Source of the DNA: Pectobacterium parmentieri
GTDB lineage: Bacteria > Pseudomonadota > Gammaproteobacteria > Enterobacterales > Enterobacteriaceae
Length of the DNA: 64,000 bases
NCBI RefSeq assembly: GCF_001742145.1
Contig: NZ_CP015749.1
Coordinates: 1,736,001 to 1,800,000, forward strand
Direction: 5' to 3'
Made by a program: the position numbers and the translations under genes
The notes under the pieces: model-generated
What the model was told of the DNA's origin: nothing
Seen by the model: only the letters and a program-made list of their open reading frames with translations
The model's database searches: none
Shown here: positions 38,497-47,939 of the stretch, piece after piece
Layout: the number at the start of each line of letters is the position of its first letter
How positions within the stretch are numbered: the stretch's first letter is position 1

Positions 38497-39155
38497 GCTT
38501 GCGAACTCCCGTTATATTGCGCCTGCTTTTTCTGCCCGGCAGCGGTATCAGTTTGTGATTTAACGCCCAGCAGATCGACAAAGGTTTGATAGTGCTGGGA
38601 TGACAACATCGCGTTATTGCCGTTTTCTGCGTCTTTGCCGTAGGCGCGAAACAGGATGAATTCAAGAACAGGGTTAAAATATAGTTCATCAAGAGGGAAT
38701 GACCGGGCGTTCTGCGGCGACAGATCGGCAATATTGGCAGGAGAAGGCAAACGCGCTACGTTGATTTCCAACTGGGCACCCGCCAATGCGCCGGGGAATA
38801 CAAAGAAGCTTTTAGGCGTCTGCTCGTCGTAACAATAGCGTTCAATCGGACCCGTAATGCTGTGCCAATCGGGATACTGATAATCGAGCGCGTCACGCGG
38901 AAACGGCTGAATAGCACGTTCTCCGATGACTCGCGTAATTTCCAGCAACCGTATTGCACCATCAGGCAAATGTTGCCGCGTACCCGGCACGCAATCGAAT
39001 GTCTCAATTGACGCCCCGGCATCTGGCCGAATGATGATGACAGCGTTAATCGCATCATTGTAATAATCCAGAAGTTCGGATTTAGGCCAGCGCAGCCACA
39101 GCGAATCCAGCAGTTGCGAGTTTGCTCTGCCGATAATGTCGTTAATCGTTGTCAT
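38493..39155 (-). CDS. Head-tail adaptor protein (220 aa)
   Basis: Begins MTTINDIIGRANSQLLDSLW and contains WPKSELLDYYNDAINAVI, the adaptor pattern found in short-tailed phages next to the portal/capsid block. No enzyme motif. Overlaps neighbours at both ends (TAATG and GTGA), so translation is coupled. Confidence 0.7.
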   Translation of the reverse strand: MTTINDIIGRANSQLLDSLWLRWPKSELLDYYNDAINAVIIIRPDAGASIETFDCVPGTRQHLPDGAIRLLEITRVIGERAIQPFPRDALDYQYPDWHSITGPIERYCYDEQTPKSFFVFPGALAGAQLEINVARLPSPANIADLSPQNARSFPLDELYFNPVLEFILFRAYGKDAENGNNAMLSSQHYQTFVDLLGVKSQTDTAAGQKKQAQYNGSSQA

Positions 39156-39736
39156 TAGTAGAATTCGTGTTTACGGACGGGGTTGTGGAAGCCGGTTATC
39201 GGAGAGTTATCAAGCGAATCACGATAGGCTCGTCGATAGCCGTCGGTGAAGATAGATCTAAAATAGGCGGCTCGTTGCGGATCGCTCCACGGTTTGCCCG
39301 GCATCAAGTAGAGGTCTTCTAACGCACCGGCAGCAATCACATCCGTGTAATCATCAGCCAACGCATCCGGCACCGCATCCGCAGTACGCCGGGGCTCCAC
39401 AGCAAAGAGAATGATGATGTGGCCAAACGGGCGCGTAAACGCGATGTGATTCGCTGAAATCACGGTAAAATCTACACCCGCAACCAGTGTGGACGGATCA
39501 TCAGGGTTGCTGGTATCGGTGACCCGCAAACGCTTGACGCACTTCACTTCCAAACTCTCCGTCAGCGTGAGCGTTACACCAGCTTCAATCTCTGCCAGCG
39601 CCAGTGATTCACGGCAAAACAACGACTCGCGGCAAAACGTGATAGCAGCTTCCAGTACCGATTGCCGCATCATGAAGTCTAGCGGACCGCTAATATGCTT
39701 ACGGATCGCTGGCAGAAATGCGTCAAGCGATGCCAT
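39155..39736 (-). CDS. Head-tail connector protein (193 aa)
   Basis: Starts MASLDAFLPAIRKHISGPLDFMMRQSVLEAAITFCRES, as in connector proteins of related short-tailed phages, and ends with HNPVRKHEFY. The role is deduced from position between capsid and tail genes. TAATG overlap with both neighbours. Confidence 0.65.
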   Translation of the reverse strand: MASLDAFLPAIRKHISGPLDFMMRQSVLEAAITFCRESLFCRESLALAEIEAGVTLTLTESLEVKCVKRLRVTDTSNPDDPSTLVAGVDFTVISANHIAFTRPFGHIIILFAVEPRRTADAVPDALADDYTDVIAAGALEDLYLMPGKPWSDPQRAAYFRSIFTDGYRRAYRDSLDNSPITGFHNPVRKHEFY

Positions 39737-40173
39737 TATTCAGCGCCCTTTACTTTGATAGCTTCACGCACGCGTGCACGGAAATCATCAACTTTTTCCT
39801 GAGCACCTTGTTTCAGATCTGCCAGGTCCTCCGCTTCAACCAGCGTCGCCAGTTGGACGGAAGTCAATTTTGCCAAATCAACATCATCGTTACCGATTTT
39901 GACTACCCAGCTATTTGCCGCCGCTTCAGCCTGCTGGCGTGCCAACGCTTCCGCCGCCAGTTGAACTTTTAATGCCTCGTCCTCCTCCGATTGTGCCAAG
40001 ACCGATTTCACTAGATCTTCACGTACCCACACGGTAGGAAACTCCAGCAGTTGATGCGCAACCCCACTTTCAACACTGACAGGTTTAAGCCGAGGAAAGA
40101 TCAAGCGGCTACCTGTTACGGTATCGCGCTTTTTATCTTTATCACCAATGTACACAACAGAAATCTCTGCCAT
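39736..40173 (-). CDS. Small structural-module protein (145 aa)
   Basis: Contains an N-terminal beta-rich part (ISVVYIGDKDKKRDTV) and a helical, Ala/Glu-rich C-terminal half. No family recognised. Lies between decoration-type and connector genes; probably a minor head component. Confidence 0.6.
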   Translation of the reverse strand: MAEISVVYIGDKDKKRDTVTGSRLIFPRLKPVSVESGVAHQLLEFPTVWVREDLVKSVLAQSEEDEALKVQLAAEALARQQAEAAANSWVVKIGNDDVDLAKLTSVQLATLVEAEDLADLKQGAQEKVDDFRARVREAIKVKGAE

Positions 40174-40192
40174 CTTTGAATCCTTATAAAAA

Positions 40193-40210
40193 AGCCCACC
40201 GAAGTGGGCT
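40193..40210 (-). terminator. Hairpin downstream of the decoration-type gene
   Basis: Stem AGCCCAC/GTGGGCT with a 4-nt loop (TTCG in the transcript), followed leftward by a T run. Likely an attenuating terminator in the head block. Confidence 0.8.
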
Positions 40211-40229
40211 GGATAATGTTGGAAGTGGC

Positions 40230-40613
40230 TTAATAGCCTACCGCGACATATTTCACATTGATGACCAGACGCCCCGTTGCGGCACCTCCGGCAATCATGG
40301 CGGTAATTTTCTCACCGCTGGCCGCCGTGCTATACGGTACTACAGGTACAGATTTCGCCACCGCATCGGCATGGCTGGCCGCCGCGATAAGCGTATGTGT
40401 ACCGCTTTTTACTTCCACTGTTACGCCCGCGCCCAACGCTTCACTGACCACATCAATGGAACAGATACGCATACCGATCGGCATTTCCAGCAGTTCGACA
40501 ATATCGCCGACGGCTGCGGCAGCCAGCACAATCTGGCTTTCTGCCAAAGACAGGTTGCCCTGTGGACCTTGGTACACCGCATCACGCATGGACGGCGCTT
40601 GAATCGTTGCCAT
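40230..40613 (-). CDS. Probable capsid decoration or head protein (127 aa)
   Basis: Beta-rich, 127 residues, Val/Ala-rich with regular strands (VELLEMPIGMRICSIDVVS, GVTVEVKSGTHTLI). It is directly downstream of the major capsid gene, where decoration proteins often lie. No enzyme motif. Confidence 0.6.
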   Translation of the reverse strand: MATIQAPSMRDAVYQGPQGNLSLAESQIVLAAAAVGDIVELLEMPIGMRICSIDVVSEALGAGVTVEVKSGTHTLIAAASHADAVAKSVPVVPYSTAASGEKITAMIAGGAATGRLVINVKYVAVGY

Positions 40614-40638
40614 AAAATTTTCTCCTGATAAAGCAAAG

Positions 40639-40658
40639 CAGCAGGCCGAAGCCTGCTG
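40639..40658 (-). terminator. Hairpin downstream of the capsid gene
   Basis: 8-bp stem CAGCAGGC/GCCTGCTG with a TTCG loop in the transcript, weak T run. Probably adjusts capsid versus downstream expression. Confidence 0.65.
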
Positions 40659-40674
40659 TTATGAGAGGGATAGA

Positions 40675-41898
40675 TTAACGACCCGTAGAGATCGCGGAAT
40701 CGACGACGATGATGCCGTGGTCACTCATACGGCCATCTTTCTGCTGGAAGCGGATTTTCTTCAGGCCGTTAATCCAACGAACTGAAATCTCTGTGCCGTT
40801 ACCATGATCCACCTTCTCTTCGTGGTAGCCGAAGTGGCCGCCGCCTTCGCCCGTACCGTAAGCGTTCGCCAGCGCCTGACCGCCCAGCAAGATGGCGCGG
40901 TCAATGGTGGTTTTCGCTTCCTTCTGCGCTACCGTCGCAGCCAGATCGTTATTGGAAACCGCGACCTGAGAACCTGTGTTGAAGCGAATCGGCATCCCGG
41001 TGTATTTACGCACCAGGATGTTACGCCACATCGCACACTCACCTTTGAACAACGGATGGTCGAAGCCTTTAGATCGCTGCATAACGCGAGACAGCATCGC
41101 CTGCCAGTCTTTACCAGAGGTGGACGTATACCAGTCGTTCCACTGGCGTGGCGTCACGTTCAGGACGTAATACGGATCGTCGTTCGCCATGTCGTCTTTC
41201 GACATTTTGACGGGCTGGAGTGGATGCGCCATTTCATCGATAAACAGAGAGAGATTATCGACCACGCCCAGCGTAAACAGATCGGCAGCATCCAGACCTT
41301 CAAAGCTGGTTGCGTCACCGGCATAAAAATGGCGATCGTAGGTTGGCGGCAGCACGTCGTTGATCATGATTTTGCCGAACTCACTGTGTCCTGCCAGCGG
41401 CAGAATGGTGTCATCGGCGATAAAATCACCGCGTGCGCCCGCCAGATGCACCGTTGCGCACTGATCTTGCAGGTCATTAAAGTACGTGCCCAGCAAGGTG
41501 CGCCCGGTTTTGTTCAGATTGTGCTTATAACGCTGTTCTGACATTTTCCCGCCCGCATCAACCAGGTGGCGGCCCTGATTGATCTTAAGCGAGAAATCCG
41601 CGAACGCGAGGTTTTCACCGCGCCCTTCCAGCTTCGCATCGCCCATCGTCGGGCGCTTGCTGAGCTTGTGGACGATCTGCATATCCACTTCATCGCCCTT
41701 GGATTTTTGCAGATCGGTAATGCGCACTACTGGCGCGGTATAGCTGGTTTGCTTCACGCCTTTTTTATCCGGCGTTACCGCCTTTGGCGCTTCCTGCTGT
41801 TCCGTCATGATGTTAACGAATGAGCGGTTGCGGTTGGCTGCGGTAAACAGCGCAACCTGCATCAACTTATTCGCCTGGGCGGAGGTAATGGTAGTCAT
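40675..41898 (-). CDS. Major capsid protein, N4-gp56 family
   Basis: 407 residues. Typical N4-gp56 features: NRSFVNIM near the N-terminus, the GRGENLAFADFSLKINQGRH segment and LNVTPRQWNDW. HK97-like fold is expected for this family. AGGGA precedes the ATG. The scaffold gene lies just upstream, in standard order. Confidence 0.92.
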   Translation of the reverse strand: MTTITSAQANKLMQVALFTAANRNRSFVNIMTEQQEAPKAVTPDKKGVKQTSYTAPVVRITDLQKSKGDEVDMQIVHKLSKRPTMGDAKLEGRGENLAFADFSLKINQGRHLVDAGGKMSEQRYKHNLNKTGRTLLGTYFNDLQDQCATVHLAGARGDFIADDTILPLAGHSEFGKIMINDVLPPTYDRHFYAGDATSFEGLDAADLFTLGVVDNLSLFIDEMAHPLQPVKMSKDDMANDDPYYVLNVTPRQWNDWYTSTSGKDWQAMLSRVMQRSKGFDHPLFKGECAMWRNILVRKYTGMPIRFNTGSQVAVSNNDLAATVAQKEAKTTIDRAILLGGQALANAYGTGEGGGHFGYHEEKVDHGNGTEISVRWINGLKKIRFQQKDGRMSDHGIIVVDSAISTGR

Positions 41899-41918
41899 GT
41901 TGATTCCCTAAAAAGAAA

Positions 41919-41937
41919 AACCCGCACACTGCGGGTT
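41919..41937 (-). terminator. Hairpin between scaffold and capsid genes
   Basis: 8-bp stem AACCCGCA/TGCGGGTT with a 3-nt loop, and TTTTTCTTTTT leftward. A strong intrinsic terminator in the middle of the head operon, so the capsid gene needs antiterminated transcripts. Confidence 0.85.
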
Positions 41938-41958
41938 GGATGATGTGAGTAAGTAACG

Positions 41959-43008
41959 TCAGATGGCTTGTTCTAACAGCGCCTCAATCTGCGCATCAGT
42001 CATGCCAGCAAACATCGCCTGCAATTGATCAGGATCGGCATTAGCCGCCTGCTCCAGTGGCGATGCACTGTGTTGCGTTGTTGAGCCGACATCGGACGGT
42101 GATGCAGGCAGTTGTGACGAGGCATTCGCTTTCGCCAGCAGGTCTGCTGCTTTTTGCTGAAGTTCTGCGGTGGTCGGTTGCTGTTGCGCGGCTTGTGTAG
42201 GCTGTTGAGGTGCACTCTCCACAGTCTCGCCATAAGCAGCGCGGGTTCGCTTCTCGACTTCACTGAATCGTTCAGCTAACGGTTTATCTTTCCATGCGGG
42301 ATCAAGTTTGAGTGTTTCATCGATATGTACCGCCAGTGTGAAACGGTCTGGATCGCTGCTTTGCCAGCTTTTCAGTTCTGCCGTAGCATCCAGTGCCGCC
42401 ATCACGGGGTTGTCATTAACAGATTGAGGAACTACCGGGGTTGGCTGAGCAGATTGCAGGTATTCCACTTTCTGCGTCAGCGCATCAAGCACATTCGCCA
42501 CCTCGGGGAAGCTCTCGCGAACTGTCGCGATCTGCTCTGGTGTAATCTGCGCTTTCTCCGGCAGTTGAGCAGGCTGTAAACCAGCGGCGTTAATCTGGCG
42601 CGTAAAGACTTCCAGTTGCCGCCGAGCTTCAGCCAGTTCCGTAGACGCTCGCTGATTTGCTTCAGACAGTCGTTGCTTTTCGGCACGTTCTGCTTCCAGC
42701 ACGCCATAAGGAATGGTGTGTTTTCCATCGCGGCTGATAATACTTTTCGCAGAGCCATTACCTTCATCAGCAACGGCTGGCTGTTGAGTTGTGGTTGTCT
42801 GTGGTTGCGCAGCTACGCCCGGCGTCAGCGTGATGGTATCGCCCTTATTTTCCTGCTGCTTATTCAGATCATCGGCGGTGGTTTGTCCGGTAATGGTTAC
42901 CTCCCCCACCGTATCATCAGAAATATCCACATCACCCAAGCCATTCAGCAATGCTTCCAGCTCTTCCGCTGTCTCTTCACCCGTTAAATTATTAATATCA
43001 ACACTCAC
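41959..43008 (-). CDS. Scaffold protein (349 aa)
   Basis: Acidic, Gln-rich, largely coiled-coil protein without hydrophobic core: acidic N-terminus (TGEETAEELEALLNGLGDVDIS), central coiled coil (115-200) and C-terminal Gln/Ala-rich segment. Location between portal and capsid genes is that of scaffolds in this phage group. GTG start with AGGAG seven bases before. Confidence 0.8.
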   Translation of the reverse strand: MSVDINNLTGEETAEELEALLNGLGDVDISDDTVGEVTITGQTTADDLNKQQENKGDTITLTPGVAAQPQTTTTQQPAVADEGNGSAKSIISRDGKHTIPYGVLEAERAEKQRLSEANQRASTELAEARRQLEVFTRQINAAGLQPAQLPEKAQITPEQIATVRESFPEVANVLDALTQKVEYLQSAQPTPVVPQSVNDNPVMAALDATAELKSWQSSDPDRFTLAVHIDETLKLDPAWKDKPLAERFSEVEKRTRAAYGETVESAPQQPTQAAQQQPTTAELQQKAADLLAKANASSQLPASPSDVGSTTQHSASPLEQAANADPDQLQAMFAGMTDAQIEALLEQAI

Positions 43009-43120
43009 GTCATTACTCCTGCATGTCTATTTGTCGGATAGATCCGAAAGGGAAAAGGCGTATCGCTGCCCATGCGAATAAGCGCTCTATTGCTAAAGTG
43101 CTTATCTGCACAAACAAAAA

Positions 43121-43136
43121 AACCACCCGAAGGTGG
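43121..43136 (-). terminator. Second terminator before the scaffold gene
   Basis: Stem CCACC/GGTGG with a TTCG loop and a run of T residues leftward (43113-43122). Tandem to the hairpin of module copy 3. Confidence 0.8.
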
Positions 43137-43157
43137 CCGATACTGATTTTGTGGTAT

Positions 43158-43233
43158 AAAAAAACCGGAGCAGCTTTTTAAGGCATACTCCGGTATCTTT
43201 CGCGAATTTAGCGCGTATTCATGCTCAAAGCAA
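43158..43233 (-). promoter_or_regulatory. Late promoter-terminator module, copy 3
   Basis: Leftward: -35 TTGCTT (43228-43233), 17 bp, -10 TAAATT (43205-43210), conserved stretch, hairpin ACCGGAG/CTCCGGT (43164-43194), T run. From the -10 through the hairpin it is identical to copy 4 over nearly 60 bp. Placed between the DUF2971 cargo gene and the scaffold gene. Confidence 0.75.
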
Positions 43234-43236
43234 CCT

Positions 43237-44064
43237 CTACCTGTAGGTTGCAGTACTTCTATGAGCTCGTGCCAATCCTAATCCATTTAATCCCATAAAA
43301 GTTTCAATATCATACTGAGAGAATTTATTTTTAGGCCCGCGAATTGTTTCAACAATCGCATCATTTTTAAAACCAAATTCAAAATATGAAGTTAGAAAAG
43401 AACCGGATATACGATAATGCATCTCACCGAATGGATAGAGTATTACTGTACTATTGTCCTCACCATTCCCCATTACTAAGGTTGAATATGTAATTCTTTT
43501 TTCTTTTTCTTCTTTAAATGATACATTTTTAACTATTGTGGATAAAAAACTTAATTCAGCGCTTAGTTTGACTAACATCTCTGATGAGATTTCATCTTTC
43601 CCATCACTGAGGATAATGCCGTGTTTTCTTAATATCTGAATAATCGCGGCCTCTAGCTCGACATTATTTAAATATAAAACATCATTTATCTTTATGCTTT
43701 CCTTTGGGTCTGGATGATTAGATGCAAACCCAGAAGACAATTCAAACTTATCTTCATCGAATCCTATAGCAACACCTTCTCCGTCTTGGGCATACGCTCT
43801 CCACTGACTTAGCAGATCATTTTCTTTAGAGAAGCACGAAATGAACTTTATGTTATTGTTTAAGAACAAATGGTTGTAAATATAATCACGAGAAGAACGA
43901 TTAATTGAATTGACATTGATAGATAATACTTTTTTTAATGTCTCTATCAACCACACCCCCTCTGCCGAATCATTCATATTATTAGTAGCGCTTAACCACA
44001 ATTTTTTATTCTTGGCAATACTAATAAATGCTTCAGGGCTGCAATAATGGTAAATAATACCCAC
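43237..44064 (-). CDS. DUF2971 protein, prophage cargo
   Basis: 275 residues. YHYCSPEAFISIAKNKKLWLS at the start and ISCFSKENDLLSQWRAYAQDGEGVAIGFD in the middle are the DUF2971 signature. The function is unknown; members occur in mobile elements and near defence genes. GTG at 44064 follows AAGGAG by six bases, so the upstream ATG at 44082 is probably not used. A+T-rich and inserted between portal and scaffold genes, where phages normally have nothing like it. Confidence 0.8.
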   Translation of the reverse strand: MGIIYHYCSPEAFISIAKNKKLWLSATNNMNDSAEGVWLIETLKKVLSINVNSINRSSRDYIYNHLFLNNNIKFISCFSKENDLLSQWRAYAQDGEGVAIGFDEDKFELSSGFASNHPDPKESIKINDVLYLNNVELEAAIIQILRKHGIILSDGKDEISSEMLVKLSAELSFLSTIVKNVSFKEEKEKRITYSTLVMGNGEDNSTVILYPFGEMHYRISGSFLTSYFEFGFKNDAIVETIRGPKNKFSQYDIETFMGLNGLGLARAHRSTATYR

Positions 44065-44082
44065 AAAAATCTCCTTATTCAT

Positions 44083-44099
44083 TAGACTAATTTAGTCTA
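44083..44099. repeat. Palindrome at the portal/cargo junction
   Basis: Perfect TAGACTAA-T-TTAGTCTA spanning the portal stop codon, exactly at the upstream edge of the DUF2971 cargo. Confidence 0.7.
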
Positions 44100-46224
44100 T
44101 CGGAATTGAATCAATCTGTCCCTGAATGGTCTGCATCATCTGCGTATTCAATACCTCAACCTCCCGCGTCGTGTTCTCCATATCCTGAAGAATGCGACCC
44201 GTTTCTGCCTGCGTTTTCGCATCATCAAAGCGCTGGCTGCTTGTTAAGATTTGCTCACGCTGAGCCGCCGCCGCAATACGTTGCGCCTCGGCCTCCAGTT
44301 TTGCCACCTTCCCTGCTATCTCACGCATCGCCAGGTCTTGCTGCTGCGCCTGCAACTGCTGTTGCTGCTGAGCCGCCTGCTGTTCTTCAGGTGTCATTTC
44401 ATCCGGCGCTTTCGGCGTACCCAGCGCACTGCGGATACGTTCGATAAACTCGGCTTTCTTCGGCACGTCTAACAACTCGACCCACATATCCAGCACCGTG
44501 GCTTGTACCTGCGGCGGCAAGCCGGTGATGACTTGCGACATACGCTCGGCCAGTTGCGATTTATAGGCTGGGGTTTGCTGGATCGGCGCAAGCGCAATAT
44601 GCGCACGCAGGCGGGAAATATCGTTAGTCATGCCGCCATCGACCTCGGATTCTTCATTGATGGTGACGGACTTGCGGCGACGAGGATCGTCACGGTTCAC
44701 CACAACGGAATAATTCCGCCGGCGCGTCAGATCCTCCAGCAAATACGACAGCAGCAATTGCCCAACCTGCTGGCAGGCAAACTGATAGTTATCGTTGATT
44801 TCCGCCAGTGTTGTAGCGCCTTGCTCGACCAGATTACTGATCGCCACACCAGAAGAAGCACTGGTATCCTGCCCCAGAAATGCTGAGTACACCCCCATGC
44901 CATCCTGAATCAGTTTCATACTTTCCTGCATGACCTGGAACTGCTGCTGCGCTACCTGAAAATCTTGCTGAATATTCAGCGCATCGGCGGCGGTCGTTTT
45001 ATTGTGCCTGTTAGGATTGAGGTTAATCACGCCATCCGGGCGTTCAACTTCTTCAGCCAACTGCTTATCTGTCATATTTGTCGCATCAGCATCCTTGATG
45101 ATGCGCTTGGCCTGTAGCAGCCAGGTTAATTTGATACGGCGGAAGTTCACTTCATCCTGAGCAGGGATCGCACGGCAGGCTAGACCATACGGTGCACCCG
45201 TTTTGTCCTTACGATAGCCCCAGAACGGCACTAACGGGAACATGCCTTGTGGCGCGGAACACAAGCGGTCACCCAGAAAGTGCGGCCCGACAAACCACGC
45301 TTCGCGAATCCGACTAACGCGAGACATCACCACCGACACACGTCCAGTCGCCAGCGCCACGGCGTGCATCACATTGTTTTTATCAAATTGGATAACGCGA
45401 CCATTGGACAGTTCAAGCACCGGCACCCGCTGGTATGTGCGATAGTAGATCACCTGCAACATAACGCGCTTACGGTTTGCGGATACCCATTCCGTATCCT
45501 TGCGGCTCCACTGCTGATATTCGTCATAAGCACTGATTAAGGCGGACTCTTGCCCTTCGGCAATATCAGTATCCACAAACCCGCGCCACTCATTGATCGA
45601 GTAGTCGATAACCTGTGACATATTAGGAAAGGTCGCTTTCACTTCATCCACGTCCAACCAGCGCTTGCGCATCAGCCAACGGCAATCACTCATGTCGGCC
45701 TCGCGACTATGCCAGTCCCAAAACACTTCATTGCGGTGAACGGTCCCGACCTTGTAACGCGAACCAAACAGATCGCTATTGCGACGCACCTCAACCCACG
45801 ACAACCCCGCCTTGATCTGCTCAGCGTAAGCATCAGAACGCGCCTTATTTATATTCGACAAGCGACAGACGTCAGAAAACTCCGCATTGACCGCATCGGC
45901 CAGTTGTTCCATTTCCTCATCGGGATCGTCAGCGATAACCATTAAATCCGTGCGTGTCTTCGCCTCCATGCCCAATACGCCATCGATGGTTGGCGCGATA
46001 AGATTGTGCATAGTCAGCGGCTGGCCGCGCTCGCGCAGCTTCGCCACCACTTCCGGTGCAAGCTGATCGCCGTCGTAATACGCACAGGCGGTATTTGCCG
46101 TAGTACGCCAGTCCGGTTGCGCGTCAATATCCGATGAAATATCCAGTAATTGACGCTGCGTAAAACGATCGCGATTATCCTGCTGCTGTGGCTTGGCCTC
46201 AGCTTCAATAGCGGCTGTGTTCAT
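44092..46224 (-). CDS. Portal protein (710 aa)
   Basis: Large portal of the P22/933W size class. The N-terminal half carries portal segments such as RDRFTQRQLLDISSDIDAQP, FWDWHSREADMSDCRWLMRKRW and VPFWGYRKDKTGAPYG; the C-terminus is a Gln-rich coiled coil (about 600-700). Twelve copies form the DNA entry channel. Start and the terminase stop overlap (TAATG). Confidence 0.88.
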   Translation of the reverse strand: MNTAAIEAEAKPQQQDNRDRFTQRQLLDISSDIDAQPDWRTTANTACAYYDGDQLAPEVVAKLRERGQPLTMHNLIAPTIDGVLGMEAKTRTDLMVIADDPDEEMEQLADAVNAEFSDVCRLSNINKARSDAYAEQIKAGLSWVEVRRNSDLFGSRYKVGTVHRNEVFWDWHSREADMSDCRWLMRKRWLDVDEVKATFPNMSQVIDYSINEWRGFVDTDIAEGQESALISAYDEYQQWSRKDTEWVSANRKRVMLQVIYYRTYQRVPVLELSNGRVIQFDKNNVMHAVALATGRVSVVMSRVSRIREAWFVGPHFLGDRLCSAPQGMFPLVPFWGYRKDKTGAPYGLACRAIPAQDEVNFRRIKLTWLLQAKRIIKDADATNMTDKQLAEEVERPDGVINLNPNRHNKTTAADALNIQQDFQVAQQQFQVMQESMKLIQDGMGVYSAFLGQDTSASSGVAISNLVEQGATTLAEINDNYQFACQQVGQLLLSYLLEDLTRRRNYSVVVNRDDPRRRKSVTINEESEVDGGMTNDISRLRAHIALAPIQQTPAYKSQLAERMSQVITGLPPQVQATVLDMWVELLDVPKKAEFIERIRSALGTPKAPDEMTPEEQQAAQQQQQLQAQQQDLAMREIAGKVAKLEAEAQRIAAAAQREQILTSSQRFDDAKTQAETGRILQDMENTTREVEVLNTQMMQTIQGQIDSIPID

Positions 46225-47939
46225 TAATGTGACATCCAGTGAGTAGGTTTAGAACGGTCGATAGGTTTCAGTTTCGGTCTGGCTGGCATACGAGCACGCA
46301 TTTCCTGCGCAATGGCATAGCTCATCACCTGGTCATCGAAACAACCGGTTTGTGCGCCCATGCTGCCTTTAGCGTCATAGACATAGGTATTCAGTTCATT
46401 GATTGTGCCGATCCAACGAATGCCGCTGGCCTTTTCACGCAGTAACGTTTTCAGCCCCTCAGTTACCACCGGCTTACTCTGCTTGGTCGTCAGCCAGCCC
46501 AGCTTCGGCGTTTCATCGTCGTTATCGCGATCGAGGTGCTGCTCGGCATAAATAGCGCGGACGGGGTAAATATCACGCAACTTCTGCAATACCGCATGAC
46601 CGTGGTTATTTCGTTCTGGTCCGATGTAGGCGGTGTTGTACCACTTGCCGATGTGCGCCAGCAGTTGCGCGAACAATTCAGCATCCAGATGACCGAACCA
46701 ATGCGCTACCTGTTCGCCTGTCGATTTCTTCACGACATCAAATGAAGATCGGTCACCGTTTTCCAGTCCTTCGGCGATATCCGCACCGATAGCGTAATCT
46801 TCATCGGGATCCGGCAATTCCCAGACTAGTAGATGATTTTGCAACGTGCGCTGAAGTTCTTCTTTATCGCCGCCACGCAGTGCCTGCACCTTTGTGCGCT
46901 TACCGGTTTCCGGCTCTACGTCATAGACAATCAGCGGTGGGCTACAACGCCCTTCGGCATACATCACATTGATCGCAGGGAACACACGGCGGCCAGAGGT
47001 TAAGAAGGCTTCCTGCGGCGTGGAAGGAAATTCCTGTTTCATTTCCTCACCCTGCTCGACCTCTTTGCGGATATACCACTGCTTTTGCTCAGCACTCAGC
47101 GTGGCACGCGTTGCCGCTTCCACTGCAGCAAAATATTCCTGATGATATTTACTCAGGCGCAGACCTCCGGCCGGAACGGGTGCAACGTATTTCGGATCGT
47201 CAAACCACGGATAGAAATGAAACTTGTAATCCTGCATCGTCAGATCAACGCCGGATTGCGCCAGTTCAAGCGCCCTCGTGCTCATGGTATGGAAGTCGCC
47301 GCCCACACCTTCCGCCGTGGATTCGTCAAACACGATGCAGCCGTCATGCACCGCGTTCAGCGTACCGGTTCGCACCTCTTTGGCTTTCGCCGGATACTTG
47401 GCGCAGATTTTTCCATGCTCAGAAATGTGCAGACGCTGAACCGTACCTGAGCGGAAAGACGTGGCTACCTGAATGCTGGAGCCGTGAGAAAACAGGATAT
47501 AGCCGCCATTCGCCCCGCTGCGTCGCTCGGTAATCTTGAAAGATGAACGTAACCAGCCAGGTAGATTGTCGAACGGTATCGATATCTTGGTACGGAAGAT
47601 TTCGCCCGCGGCGGTCTTATCCTGCGCAATGATCCCGCACTTGATGTTCTTGTTGAATAGCGCCTGATCGAGCAGGTAGATATCAATCGCAGTGGAGAAA
47701 CCGAGCTGACGCGCCTTAAGAATGATGTTGCGGTAATGCATGTGCTTGAACAAACGACGCTGTGCCGGACGCATCCGAAACGTGACCAATTGGCCTTTTT
47801 CATTCTCGATCTTGTACAGATTGTTGAGCCGCCACCACGGATTGCTCAATTTTGACAAAATAAAAAGGCGCTGCTGCGCCTCGGTCATTCCGTCCAGCTC
47901 GTCTTCTGCGAGACTGGCATCATAGTGCGGTGTCGTCAT
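46224..47939 (-). CDS. Terminase large subunit
   Basis: DNA-packaging ATPase-nuclease, 571 residues. Variant Walker A KARQLGFST (75-83), Walker B-like LHISEHGK (170-177), an EST(A) coupling motif at 206-209, and the nuclease start in YAIGADIAEG with later acidic residues. The overlap with terS upstream (ATGA) and portal downstream shows a coupled packaging operon. Confidence 0.93.
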   Translation of the reverse strand: MTTPHYDASLAEDELDGMTEAQQRLFILSKLSNPWWRLNNLYKIENEKGQLVTFRMRPAQRRLFKHMHYRNIILKARQLGFSTAIDIYLLDQALFNKNIKCGIIAQDKTAAGEIFRTKISIPFDNLPGWLRSSFKITERRSGANGGYILFSHGSSIQVATSFRSGTVQRLHISEHGKICAKYPAKAKEVRTGTLNAVHDGCIVFDESTAEGVGGDFHTMSTRALELAQSGVDLTMQDYKFHFYPWFDDPKYVAPVPAGGLRLSKYHQEYFAAVEAATRATLSAEQKQWYIRKEVEQGEEMKQEFPSTPQEAFLTSGRRVFPAINVMYAEGRCSPPLIVYDVEPETGKRTKVQALRGGDKEELQRTLQNHLLVWELPDPDEDYAIGADIAEGLENGDRSSFDVVKKSTGEQVAHWFGHLDAELFAQLLAHIGKWYNTAYIGPERNNHGHAVLQKLRDIYPVRAIYAEQHLDRDNDDETPKLGWLTTKQSKPVVTEGLKTLLREKASGIRWIGTINELNTYVYDAKGSMGAQTGCFDDQVMSYAIAQEMRARMPARPKLKPIDRSKPTHWMSH

